NCBI RefSeq assembly: GCF_001570565.1
Contig: NZ_BBXE01000023.1
Location: forward strand, 175,820-239,819
Direction: 5' to 3'
DNA: 64,000 nt
DNA from: Herbidospora yilanensis
GTDB lineage: Bacteria > Actinomycetota > Actinomycetes > Streptosporangiales > Streptosporangiaceae
A program made the translations under genes and the position numbers. The notes beneath the pieces are model-generated. The model was not told where the DNA came from. It searched no databases and worked only from the letters and a program-made list of their open reading frames with translations. This document shows, piece after piece, positions 7,231 through 14,515 of this stretch. The first letter of the stretch is position 1; every line of letters begins with the position of its first letter.

Positions 7231-9393
7231 GTGACCAGGTTCGACGAGCCGTTGAAGCGGGTGGTCGGCGCCAAGACCGCCGCGCCGCTCGAAAGCGCCC
7301 TCGGCGTCGCCACCGTCGGCGAGCTGCTGCGCCACTATCCGCGCCGCTACGCCGAGCGGGGTGAGCTCACCTCGATCGCCTCGCTGGAGCACGACGAGAT
7401 CGCCACCGTGCGGGGGCGCGTGTCGGCGGTGCAGCGGCGGCCGATGAAGAACCGCCAGGGCACTTGGCTCGACGTCGAGGTCACCGACGGCAAAGACCGC
7501 ATCCACCTGGCCTTCTTCGGCAAGGGCGCGTTCGTGGCCGAGCAGCGGCTGCTGCCGGGCACCGAGGCGACGTTCTCCGGCAAGGTCAACGTCTTCGTCT
7601 CCCCGAAGGGCGCCAAACGCCGGTCGCTCACCCATCCCGACTACGTCACCGACGACGAGGAGACCAGCGAGGAGTTCGCCACCGCGCCCGTGCCGATCTA
7701 CCCGTCGGCGCAGAACCTGGCGAGCTGGAAGATCGGGCGCGCGGTCCGGCTGATCCTCGACACCCTGTCCCTCGACGACCCGCTCCCGGCTCCGATGCGC
7801 GAGCGCCACGGGCTGATCGGCCTGGCCGAGGCGCTGACGCTGATCCACCGCCCGCGCGACCAGGGCGACATCGCCCGCGCGAAGAAGCGGCTCAAGTTCG
7901 ACGAGGCGTTCAACCTCCAGGCCGTCCTGGTCCGCCGCCGCATGGCCGCCGACGCCCTGCCCGCCCAGCCCAGGCCCGGCAGCGCCGACGGCCTGCTGGC
8001 CGGCTTCGACGGGCGGCTGCCGTTCCAGCTCACCGAGGGGCAGCGGGCGGTGGGCGACGAGATCGCCGCCGATCTCGGGCGCGACCATCCGATGCACCGC
8101 CTGCTCCAGGGCGAGGTGGGCGCCGGCAAGACCGTGGTGGCCCTGCGCGCGATGTTGCAGGTCGCCGACTCGGGCGGCCAGGCGGCCCTGCTGGCCCCGA
8201 CCGAGGTGCTGGCCCAGCAGCACCACCGCTCGATCACCGCCATGCTCGGAGACCTCGCCGGCGGCGGCATGTTCGGCGGCACGTCGGTGGCCCTGCTGAC
8301 GGGCTCGATGGGCGCCGCCGCGCGGCGGCAGAACCTCCTCGACGCCGCCTCCGGGGCCGCCGGGATCGTCGTCGGCACCCACGCGCTGCTACAGGACAAG
8401 GTCCAGTTCGCCGACCTGGGGCTGGTCGTGGTCGACGAGCAACACCGCTTCGGCGTCGAGCAGCGCGACGCACTGCGGGAGAAGTCGGCGTCCGGGCGTC
8501 CCCACGTGCTGGTGATGACGGCGACCCCGATCCCCCGCACGGTCGCCATGACGGTGTTCGGCGACCTGGAGGTCTCGACCCTCTCCCAGCTCCCCTCGGG
8601 CCGCGCGCCGATCACCACCCACGTGGTGCCCGCCGCCGAGAAGCCCCACTACCTGGAGCGCACGTGGGAACGGGTGCGCGAGGAGGTCGGGCTCGGGCGG
8701 CAGGCCTACATCGTGTGCCCGCGCATCGGCGACCTGGAGGGCGACGAGGGCGACCTGACGAAAGACGCCGACGAGCGCCGCCCGCCGCTGGCGGTCCTCG
8801 ACGTCGCCGAGATGCTGGCCTCCGGCCCGCTGGCGGGCCTGCGGGTCGAGGTGCTCCACGGCAAGCTGCCGCCCGAGGAGAAAGACGCGATCATGCGCGC
8901 CTTCACCCGGGGCGAGATCGACGTGCTGGTGGCCACCACGGTCATCGAGGTCGGCGTCGACGTGCCGAACTCCTCGGTGATGATCATCATGGACGCCGAC
9001 CGCTTCGGCGTCTCCCAGCTCCACCAGTTGCGCGGCCGGGTCGGGCGTGGCGGCCTGCCGGGCCTGTGCCTGCTGGTCAGCGAGACCATGCCCGGCACCC
9101 CGGCCCGCGAGCGGCTCGACGCGGTGGCGAGCACGCTCGACGGCTTCGAGTTGTCACGCGTCGACCTCGAACAGCGCCGGGAGGGCGACGTGCTCGGCGC
9201 GGCCCAGTCGGGGCGCAAGTCGTCGCTGCGCATGCTCCAGCTCCTCCGCGACGAAGACGTCATCGCCGAGGCCCGCGAAGAGGCGCAGAACCTGCTGGCC
9301 CGCGACCCGGAACTGGCCGATCATCCGGCGCTGAAGGCCGAACTCGACGCCCTGGCGGCGGGGGAGCGCGCGGAGTACCTGGAGAAGACCTAG
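7231..9393 (+). CDS. recG: ATP-dependent DNA helicase RecG
   Basis: Superfamily 2 branch-migration helicase that remodels stalled forks and Holliday junctions. The protein is 720 residues: an N-terminal wedge/OB domain (about 55-150), helicase domain 1 with Walker A GEVGAGKT near 294 and the DEQH box (VVVDEQHRFGV near 400), TATPIPRT, and helicase domain 2 with VGVDVPNSSVMIIMDADRFG and QLRGRVGRG. The start is GTG at 7231, because the conserved protein begins with TRFDEPLKRVVGAKTAAPLE; in-frame starts further upstream lie inside the DAK gene. After the stop there are 622 bases without a clear gene. Confidence 0.97.
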   Translation: MTRFDEPLKRVVGAKTAAPLESALGVATVGELLRHYPRRYAERGELTSIASLEHDEIATVRGRVSAVQRRPMKNRQGTWLDVEVTDGKDRIHLAFFGKGAFVAEQRLLPGTEATFSGKVNVFVSPKGAKRRSLTHPDYVTDDEETSEEFATAPVPIYPSAQNLASWKIGRAVRLILDTLSLDDPLPAPMRERHGLIGLAEALTLIHRPRDQGDIARAKKRLKFDEAFNLQAVLVRRRMAADALPAQPRPGSADGLLAGFDGRLPFQLTEGQRAVGDEIAADLGRDHPMHRLLQGEVGAGKTVVALRAMLQVADSGGQAALLAPTEVLAQQHHRSITAMLGDLAGGGMFGGTSVALLTGSMGAAARRQNLLDAASGAAGIVVGTHALLQDKVQFADLGLVVVDEQHRFGVEQRDALREKSASGRPHVLVMTATPIPRTVAMTVFGDLEVSTLSQLPSGRAPITTHVVPAAEKPHYLERTWERVREEVGLGRQAYIVCPRIGDLEGDEGDLTKDADERRPPLAVLDVAEMLASGPLAGLRVEVLHGKLPPEEKDAIMRAFTRGEIDVLVATTVIEVGVDVPNSSVMIIMDADRFGVSQLHQLRGRVGRGGLPGLCLLVSETMPGTPARERLDAVASTLDGFELSRVDLEQRREGDVLGAAQSGRKSSLRMLQLLRDEDVIAEAREEAQNLLARDPELADHPALKAELDALAAGERAEYLEKT

Positions 9394-9673
9394 GGTTCCC
9401 GCCGCGGATGTGCGCCGAGGACGCAGGTGACCCCTCTCGCCGCGTCGGCGCTTGGACCACCACCGGCGAACCCTCGATCCGGCACGGCTGGGTGGCGGCC
9501 GGCTGGGTGGGCGTGTCGTTCGGTGGCGTCGGCGGCTCGGTGGGGAGGCGTGGCGGCGCCGGTTCTGGCGTGTCGTTCGGCTGCGCTGGCGGCGTGGCGG
9601 TGCGGTGCGGGAGCGGGGGGTTGGCGCCGGTTACGGGTGAGTCGCGGGGGCGGTGGGCGGGGCCGGGCAGGCG

Positions 9674-9688
9674 GGAGCCGTAACGGAA
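9674..9688 (+). repeat. Intergenic repeat GGAGCCGTAACGGAA, copy 1
   Basis: The same 15 bases occur at 19584-19598. Both copies follow a G-rich stretch containing GGTGGGCGG and sit in intergenic DNA 3' of a core gene (recG here, ftsY there). The core CCGT-A-ACGG is a short odd palindrome. Confidence 0.6.
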
Positions 9689-9745
9689 AGAGTTGCGAAA
9701 CGGCGGAGATCTGGGAGCGATCCGTGCAGAGGGCTGCCGGGCTTG

Positions 9746-9777
9746 GGGCCCTGGGTCATAGAAATGACCCAGGGCCC
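9746..9777. terminator. Strong hairpin, possible terminator region after recG
   Basis: Perfect 14-bp stem (GGGCCCTGGGTCAT at 9746-9759 and its complement at 9764-9777) with an AGAA loop. There is no T-run, so it would act as a hairpin-only terminator or an RNA end-protecting structure. Confidence 0.6.
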
Positions 9778-10015
9778 AGCCATGGGACGGCCTCCCCCCG
9801 AATGCCGTCCCCGGCTGGGCCCACCCTCGGGTCAGGTGCCGAGGGCGCCGGCGTGCGGAAGGGCTCACGATCACGCCGGCCGGCCTTCCCCTGGGTCACC
9901 TTGAAGGCCGCACGTTCATAGTGCAGGGCCGCGACCACGAACGGAACGACCCTGGCCGTTCCTTCGCCAGGCATTACCGAGCTTTTCCATTCCGGCTCTC
10001 CGGGACAATGGGCCG

Positions 10016-10582
10016 GTGACGCGTCTCATCGCCGGAACCGCCGGTGGCAGGCGGATCGAGGTCCCGCCCGGCAGGGGAACCCGGCCCACCAGCGACCGCG
10101 CCCGTGAGGGCATCTTCTCGACCGTCGGGTCGCTCGTCGGCGTGCCGGAGCGGGTGGCCGACCTCTACGCCGGGTCGGGCGCCATCGGGCTGGAGTCGCT
10201 GAGCCGGGGGTCCGGCCACGCGCTGCTGGTCGAGTCGGACGCCAAGGCTCTGCGAACGATCAGGGCCAACGTCGCCGCCCTGAACCTTCCCGGGGCCGTG
10301 GTGCGCGCCGAGAAGGTCGAGCGGCTCGTCGCGCGCCCCTGCGAGGGCGAGCCCTACGACTTCGTCTTCGCCGACCCGCCCTATGCCGTCTCCGACGACG
10401 TGGTCCACAGGGTGCTGGTCCAGTTGCTGGAGAACGGCTGGCTCGCCGACGGGGCCCTGGTGGCGGTCGAACGCGAGACCAGAGGGAATGATCTGCGGTG
10501 GCCCCCCGGCTTCGAGGAGGCCAGGGCGCGTCGTTACGGTGAAGCGACCGTTTGGTACGGTCACGCCAACCGGGCCGAGTAG
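10016..10582 (+). CDS. rsmD: 16S rRNA (guanine966-N2)-methyltransferase RsmD
   Basis: SAM-dependent methyltransferase that modifies G966 of 16S rRNA. At 188 residues it has the usual length. The N-terminus RLIAGTAGGRRIEVPPG and RPTSDRAREGIFS are hallmark segments. The SAM loop is DLYAGSGAIGLESLSRG (about residues 50-66), and the catalytic FADPPY motif has DPPY at 120-123. The GTG start is taken because homology begins there; it has no obvious Shine-Dalgarno. It is followed after 9 bases by coaD, the usual rsmD-coaD pair, and is likely cotranscribed with it. Confidence 0.95.
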   Translation: MTRLIAGTAGGRRIEVPPGRGTRPTSDRAREGIFSTVGSLVGVPERVADLYAGSGAIGLESLSRGSGHALLVESDAKALRTIRANVAALNLPGAVVRAEKVERLVARPCEGEPYDFVFADPPYAVSDDVVHRVLVQLLENGWLADGALVAVERETRGNDLRWPPGFEEARARRYGEATVWYGHANRAE

Positions 10583-10591
10583 GGGGTTGTT

Positions 10592-11068
10592 GTGCGCAGA
10601 GTCGTCTGCCCCGGATCGTTCGATCCCGTGACGAACGGCCATCTCGACATCATTGGCCGAACGTCGCGTCTGTACGACGAGGTCGTCGTCGCGGTGTTGA
10701 TCAACATCGAGAAGACGAGCCTGTTCACCGTCGAGGAGCGCATCGACATGCTCCAGGCGGTGACCAAGGAATACGGCAACGTCCGCGTGGAGAAGTTCCA
10801 CGGCCTCCTGGTCGACTTCGCCCGCCAGCAGGGCATCCCGACGATCGTCAAGGGCCTGCGCGCGGTCAGCGACTTCGACTACGAGTTGCAGATGGCCCAG
10901 CTCAACTACCGCATGTCGGGGGTCGAGACGCTGTTCATGTCGACCAACCCCGAATACTCCTTCCTGTCCTCCAGCCGGCTGAAGGAGATCGCCCGCTACG
11001 GCGGCGACGTGTCGGGCCTGGTGCCCGACCTCGTGCTGAAGCTGCTGGTGGAACGCGTGCGCGGCTGA
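10592..11068 (+). CDS. coaD: Phosphopantetheine adenylyltransferase
   Basis: Transfers AMP from ATP to 4'-phosphopantetheine, giving dephospho-CoA (penultimate step of CoA synthesis). The 158-residue protein begins VRRVVCPGSFDPVTNGHLDI, with the nucleotidyltransferase motif T-N-G-H at residues 14-17. It contains KGLRAVSDFDYELQMAQLN and the ATP-site segment SSSRLKEIARYGGDVSGLVP. Start is GTG 10592 with GGGGG a few bases upstream. The protein starts 9 bases after rsmD, and a yceD-rpmF-rnc-mutM block follows. Confidence 0.97.
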   Translation: MRRVVCPGSFDPVTNGHLDIIGRTSRLYDEVVVAVLINIEKTSLFTVEERIDMLQAVTKEYGNVRVEKFHGLLVDFARQQGIPTIVKGLRAVSDFDYELQMAQLNYRMSGVETLFMSTNPEYSFLSSSRLKEIARYGGDVSGLVPDLVLKLLVERVRG

Positions 11069-11143
11069 GCCCCCCGGCGGGCTGGTATTCTTGCGTTTCG
11101 GCCTTGCACGACGGCGGTGATTCGCCATGCCTAAGAGACCAGG

Positions 11144-11701
11144 ATGAAAGTGCACACCCTCGACCCTCGCGCTCCATGGGTAATCTCGACCCATGACCTC
11201 GGGCGCCGCCCGGGGTCGATGCGCACGATGAAGCCCGTTCTCCCGGCTCCGGCGGATGTCGCGGTCGGCTTGATCGGCGTCCCCAAAGACGCCGACGTCG
11301 AGCTGGATCTCCGGCTCGAAGCAGTGATGGAGGGCGTGCTCGTCACGGGCACGGCGCTGGCTCCTCTCACGGGAGAGTGCTCGCGCTGCCTGGAACCCCT
11401 GACCTCGGATGTCGAGGTCGACTTCCAGGAGCTCTTCTTCTACACGGCGGAAGACGCCGGAGAGGACGACCAGATCCTCGACGGCGAGCTACTGGATCTT
11501 GAGCCGACATTCCGTGACGCGGTGGTGCTCGCGCTGCCGCTGAGCCCGGTCTGCAGCGACGACTGCGCCGGTCTCTGCGCGGAGTGCGGGGTCAGGCTGG
11601 CCGAGGCCGGTCCCGACCACCGTCACGAGACGCTCGATCCCCGCTGGGCATCACTGCGGGGCCTGGTTTCCAACAACGACGAAGACGATCAGGAGGCCTG
11701 A
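11144..11701 (+). CDS. YceD/DUF177 family protein
   Basis: A 185-residue member of the DUF177 (YceD) family, almost always encoded directly before rpmF. Members in other bacteria are linked to 23S rRNA processing or ribosome assembly; a role in actinobacteria is not established. It has CSRCLEPL, then an acidic middle, then [13 protein letters not shown], a cysteine cluster that may bind zinc. The N-terminus ([25 protein letters not shown]) is typical of the actinobacterial type. Start ATG 11144 has ACCAGG upstream. The gap to rpmF is one base, so the two are translationally linked. Confidence 0.9.
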   Translation: MKVHTLDPRAPWVISTHDLGRRPGSMRTMKPVLPAPADVAVGLIGVPKDADVELDLRLEAVMEGVLVTGTALAPLTGECSRCLEPLTSDVEVDFQELFFYTAEDAGEDDQILDGELLDLEPTFRDAVVLALPLSPVCSDDCAGLCAECGVRLAEAGPDHRHETLDPRWASLRGLVSNNDEDDQEA

Positions 11702-11702
11702 C

Positions 11703-11882
11703 GTGGCCGTTCCCAAGAGGAAGATGTCGCGGGCCAACACGCGCGCCCGCAGGTCCCAGTGGAAGACCAGTGCGGTCGCGCTCGTGAGCTGCCCCCAGTG
11801 CCGCTCCCCCAAGCGCCCCCACATGGCCTGTGGCGAGTGCGGCACCTACAACCGCCGCCAGGTCATCGAGCCCAACGCCTGA
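11703..11882 (+). CDS. rpmF: 50S ribosomal protein L32, zinc-binding form
   Basis: A 59-residue large-subunit ribosomal protein beginning with [23 protein letters not shown] is the L32 signature. Cys30, Cys33, Cys43 and Cys46 form a zinc ribbon, so it is the C+ form. It begins one base after the yceD stop and ends shortly before an intrinsic terminator. Confidence 0.97.
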   Translation: MAVPKRKMSRANTRARRSQWKTSAVALVSCPQCRSPKRPHMACGECGTYNRRQVIEPNA

Positions 11883-11904
11883 CCGCCCCGGCGGCTCAGG
11901 TGAC

Positions 11905-11947
11905 CGCCGGCCGGGATCGTCAAACGACCCCGGTCGGCGTTATTTTG
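11905..11947 (+). terminator. Intrinsic terminator after rpmF
   Basis: A 15-bp stem (11905-11919 with 11925-11939, two G-U pairs), a five-base loop TCAAA and a T-rich tail TTATTTTG. It ends the yceD-rpmF transcript, so rnc probably has its own promoter in the following 170 bases. Confidence 0.88.
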
Positions 11948-12007
11948 CTCCACAGACGCGTCAAAAGGCGCGGCTCCACTGCGTGCGGCGGCGGTCGTGC
12001 CCGCGGT

Positions 12008-12044
12008 CGTGGTGGACGCCGGGTTCAACCCGGCGTCCACCACG
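12008..12044 (+). promoter_or_regulatory. Perfect 16-bp hairpin in the rnc leader
   Basis: The arms 12008-12023 and 12029-12044 are exact complements, closing a five-base loop TTCAA. There is no T-run after it. It lies 74 bases before the RNase III start codon, which fits a double-stranded target for autoregulatory cleavage by RNase III, as known for rnc leaders in other bacteria; here that is inference. Confidence 0.6.
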
Positions 12045-12117
12045 CCTTCGGGGCTTCGCCAGAAGTTCACTCCTGCCACCGTGCCGGCGGTCCGCCATGC
12101 ACGAGGAGGAAAACTTC

Positions 12118-12873
12118 ATGATCGGTAAGCCCGTCGCCGTCGAGGCCGTCCGCGACGAGCTGGAGGGCGTCCTCCAGGTCCGGCTCGACACCGCGATCCT
12201 GGAACGCGCCCTGACCCACCGCTCCTACGCGTACGAGAACGGCGGGCTGCCCACCAACGAGCGCCTGGAGTTCCTGGGCGACTCGGTGCTGGGCCTCGTG
12301 GTCACCGACACGCTCTACCGCGACCACCCCGACCTGCCCGAGGGCCAGCTCGCGAAGCTGCGGGCGGCCGTGGTCAACATGCGCGCCCTGGCCGACGTCG
12401 CCCGGTCGCTCGGCATGGGCCGCTACCTGCGGCTGGGCCGGGGCGAGGAGGGCACGGGCGGGCGCGACAAGTCGTCGATCCTGGCCGACACCCTGGAGGC
12501 CCTGATCGGCACCGTGTACGTCGACAAGGGCCTCGACGAGGCGTTCCGGGTCGTCCACACGCTGTTCGACCCGCTGATCAAGCGGTCGGCGTCGCTGGGC
12601 GCCGGGCTCGACTGGAAGACCTCCCTGCAGGAGCTGACCGCCTCCGAGGTGCTCGGGGTGCCCGAATACCACGTCGAGGAGTCGGGGCCCGACCACGCCA
12701 AGTCGTTCGTGGCGACCGTCCGTGTCGGCGGACAGGACTACGGCACCGGCGCCGGGCGGTCGAAGAAGGAGGCCGAGCAGCAGGCCGCCGAGGCCGCCTG
12801 GACGGCCATCCGCGCCATGCGCGACGCCCGCGAGGCCGCCGCCGCCGCCGCTGCGGCGGGCCCGGTGGCCTGA
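12118..12873 (+). CDS. rnc: Ribonuclease III
   Basis: Double-strand-specific endoribonuclease that processes rRNA precursors and structured mRNAs. The 251-residue protein has the RNase III signature [12 protein letters not shown] at residues 47-58, with the catalytic Glu/Asp residues. The second acidic site lies in [20 protein letters not shown], and a C-terminal dsRNA-binding domain (about 162-235) ends [18 protein letters not shown]. An alanine-rich tail follows. ATG 12118 has a strong GAGGAGG directly upstream; an ATG at 12097 would place that ribosome site inside the gene. The stop overlaps the mutM start (ATGA). The leader carries a long hairpin. Confidence 0.96.
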   Translation: MIGKPVAVEAVRDELEGVLQVRLDTAILERALTHRSYAYENGGLPTNERLEFLGDSVLGLVVTDTLYRDHPDLPEGQLAKLRAAVVNMRALADVARSLGMGRYLRLGRGEEGTGGRDKSSILADTLEALIGTVYVDKGLDEAFRVVHTLFDPLIKRSASLGAGLDWKTSLQELTASEVLGVPEYHVEESGPDHAKSFVATVRVGGQDYGTGAGRSKKEAEQQAAEAAWTAIRAMRDAREAAAAAAAAGPVA

Positions 12874-13730
12874 TGCCGGAACTGCCGGAGGTCGAGGTCG
12901 TCCGGCGCGGCCTCGACGTCTGGGTGTCGGGCCGGACGATCGAGTCGGCCGAGGTGCTCCACACGCGGGCGGTCCGCCGGCACGAGGGCGTGTTGTCCGA
13001 CCAGCTCAAGGGCCGCCGCGTCGAGTCGGCCGACCGGCGCGGCAAGTACCTGTGGCTCCCGCTCGACGACGGGGCCGCGCTGATGGCCCATCTGGGCATG
13101 AGCGGCCAGGTGCTGATGGTCCCGAAGGGGTCGCCCGACGAGAAGCACCTCCGGGTCCGGGTGACCTTCGCCGACGACGGCCCCGAGCTGCGCTTCGTCG
13201 ACCAGCGGACGTTCGGCCACCTCATGATCGCCCCGCTGACGGCGAGCGGGGGGCGTACCGTCCCGCTGCCGATCGCACACATCGCTCCCGACCCGTTTGA
13301 GGACGCCTTCGACGAGGACGCCTTTACGGCAGCTCTGAAAAAGCGAAAAACCGGTATAAAGCGGGCGCTTCTTGACCAGAGTTTGATCAGCGGCGTGGGA
13401 AACATCTACGCCGACGAGGCCCTCTGGCGGGCGAAACTCCACTGGGCCCGCGCCACCGAGACCCTGACCAAGCCGAAGATCTCCGAACTCCTTGCCGCCG
13501 CCCGTGCCGTCATGACCGAAGCGCTCGGCCAGGGGGGTACATCGTTCGACAGCCTGTATGTGAACGTGAACGGCGAGTCGGGCTATTTCGACCGGTCACT
13601 CAACGTGTACGGCCGCCGAGACGAACCCTGCCCGAGATGCGGCACGCCGATCCGGAGAGACGCCTTCATGAACCGCAGCAGCTACTCCTGCCCCACCTGC
13701 CAGCCGCGCCCGAGGAACGGGCGATGGTGA
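12873..13730 (+). CDS. mutM: Formamidopyrimidine-DNA glycosylase
   Basis: Base-excision repair enzyme (Fpg) that removes 8-oxoguanine and formamidopyrimidines and nicks the abasic site. It has 285 residues and starts [14 protein letters not shown]; Pro2 (exposed after Met removal) and Glu3 are the catalytic residues. RRGKYLWL holds the conserved lysine, [13 protein letters not shown] the helix-two-turn-helix, and the C-terminus has a zinc finger [10 protein letters not shown] ... YSCPTCQ. ATG 12873 overlaps the rnc stop, and the mutM stop lies inside the start of acyP, so rnc-mutM-acyP is a translationally coupled operon. Confidence 0.97.
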   Translation: MPELPEVEVVRRGLDVWVSGRTIESAEVLHTRAVRRHEGVLSDQLKGRRVESADRRGKYLWLPLDDGAALMAHLGMSGQVLMVPKGSPDEKHLRVRVTFADDGPELRFVDQRTFGHLMIAPLTASGGRTVPLPIAHIAPDPFEDAFDEDAFTAALKKRKTGIKRALLDQSLISGVGNIYADEALWRAKLHWARATETLTKPKISELLAAARAVMTEALGQGGTSFDSLYVNVNGESGYFDRSLNVYGRRDEPCPRCGTPIRRDAFMNRSSYSCPTCQPRPRNGRW

Positions 13731-13993
13731 GGCTCACCGCGTGGGTGCGCGGACGGGTGCAGGGCGTGGGTTTCCGCTGGTGGACGCGGGCGCGGGCGCT
13801 GGAGCTCGGGCTCACCGGCTGGGCGCTCAACCTGGCCGACGGCCGGGTCGAGGTGGTGGCGGAGGGCCCCAGGGAGGCCTGTGAGCGCCTCCTGGAGCGA
13901 CTGAGAGGCTCTGACGCGCCCGGACATGTCTTAGGAGTGTCTGAGCGCTGGACGGACGTCAAGGGCGGTTTGGTGGGGTTCTTGGAGCGATAG
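13724..13993 (+). CDS. Acylphosphatase
   Basis: Small (89-residue) hydrolase of carboxyl-phosphate bonds in acylphosphates. [20 protein letters not shown] carries the active-site arginine loop (the usual V-Q-G-V-x-[FY]-R motif), and [17 protein letters not shown] carries the catalytic asparagine region. ATG 13724 overlaps the last codons of mutM by 7 bases. In actinobacteria acyP is often found between mutM and smc, as here. Confidence 0.93.
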   Translation: MVRLTAWVRGRVQGVGFRWWTRARALELGLTGWALNLADGRVEVVAEGPREACERLLERLRGSDAPGHVLGVSERWTDVKGGLVGFLER

Positions 13994-14182
13994 CTCTTCC
14001 CTTAAACCGCCCAAATGAGGTATATTTACATGTCGACAGTGTCCAACGGCTGATCCTTACGAGGCGTTCAACTTGACCGACTTCGCAGCCGGTGCGACTC
14101 TTGGACAAGAACCACGCGCACCCCTCCCGCGGCTTGAAGTGCGCGAACCAGTCTGGTCACTCAGCGTGGAGGACCCTTAACC

Positions 14183-14377
14183 ATGGCTAAGGCTCTACTC
14201 GGCCACGTCGGCGGTCCTGATCCTCGAATGGTCTCGGAAATGCGTCGCCTCCAGCAGCGCATCCGTGATCTGGAGGCAGAACTCACCCGACTCCAGGAGC
14301 AGAACGAGGCCCTTGCGGCGCAAACTCGTGACGACGACCTGGTCCGGCTGCAGGATCGCGAGCCGGCTCTCACCTGA
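14183..14377 (+). CDS. Small conserved coiled-coil protein
   Basis: A 64-residue protein, MAKALLGHVGGPDPRMVSEM..., with a heptad-like helix from about residue 20 to 50 rich in Glu, Arg and Leu. I recall a similar small protein between acyP/mutM and smc in other actinobacteria, with no known function. The helix and position suggest a DNA- or SMC-associated adapter, but that is only inference. The 189 bases before it contain an AT-rich patch (14015-14035) that may hold its promoter, and GGAGGA lies 12 bases before the ATG. A terminator-like hairpin follows, so it is probably monocistronic. Confidence 0.8.
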   Translation: MAKALLGHVGGPDPRMVSEMRRLQQRIRDLEAELTRLQEQNEALAAQTRDDDLVRLQDREPALT

Positions 14378-14406
14378 GAGACCGGGTTTTCACGAAATCA
14401 ATTGCA

Positions 14407-14431
14407 AGGGGCGCCTCGTAGGGGCGTCCCT
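14407..14431 (+). terminator. Terminator-like hairpin before smc
   Basis: Stem AGGGGCGCC (14407-14415) with GGCGTCCCT (14423-14431), one G-U pair and a seven-base loop, followed by TCGTCATTTC. It separates the small coiled-coil gene from smc. Confidence 0.65.
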
Positions 14432-14515
14432 CGTCATTTCGGTTCCCTGACCGCTCATCCGGGAAGCAGGCGATAGTCTTCCCCGGTACTGTCGGCGCAG
14501 GGAGGGACTCTTGAG

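Larger units (their letters stand above)
9394..10015. other. 622-base region between recG and rsmD, no clear gene
   Basis: The first half (9480-9680) is G-rich and holds two related copies of GCGTGTCGTTCGG about 55 bases apart. It also has the 15-base element GGAGCCGTAACGGAA (9674-9688) that recurs downstream of ftsY. A strong hairpin lies at 9746-9777. The second half has a possible 72-codon frame on the minus strand (9756-9974) with fairly high GC3, but no good ribosome site and no recognisable family. No RNA gene is seen. Confidence 0.7.

Noticed and set aside
9260..9874. Long minus-strand frame rich in Pro and Arg over the end of recG
   Set aside because: Antisense to recG, and its composition is that of an antisense shadow in high-GC DNA.
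9756..9974. A 72-codon minus-strand frame with fairly high GC3 before rsmD
   Set aside because: No ribosome site, no recognisable family, and its stop falls in a hairpin. Long open frames are common by chance at this GC content.
11997..12060. GTTCAA-containing stem-loop that resembles a tRNA T-arm
   Set aside because: It is a simple 16-bp hairpin with no acceptor or anticodon arms.
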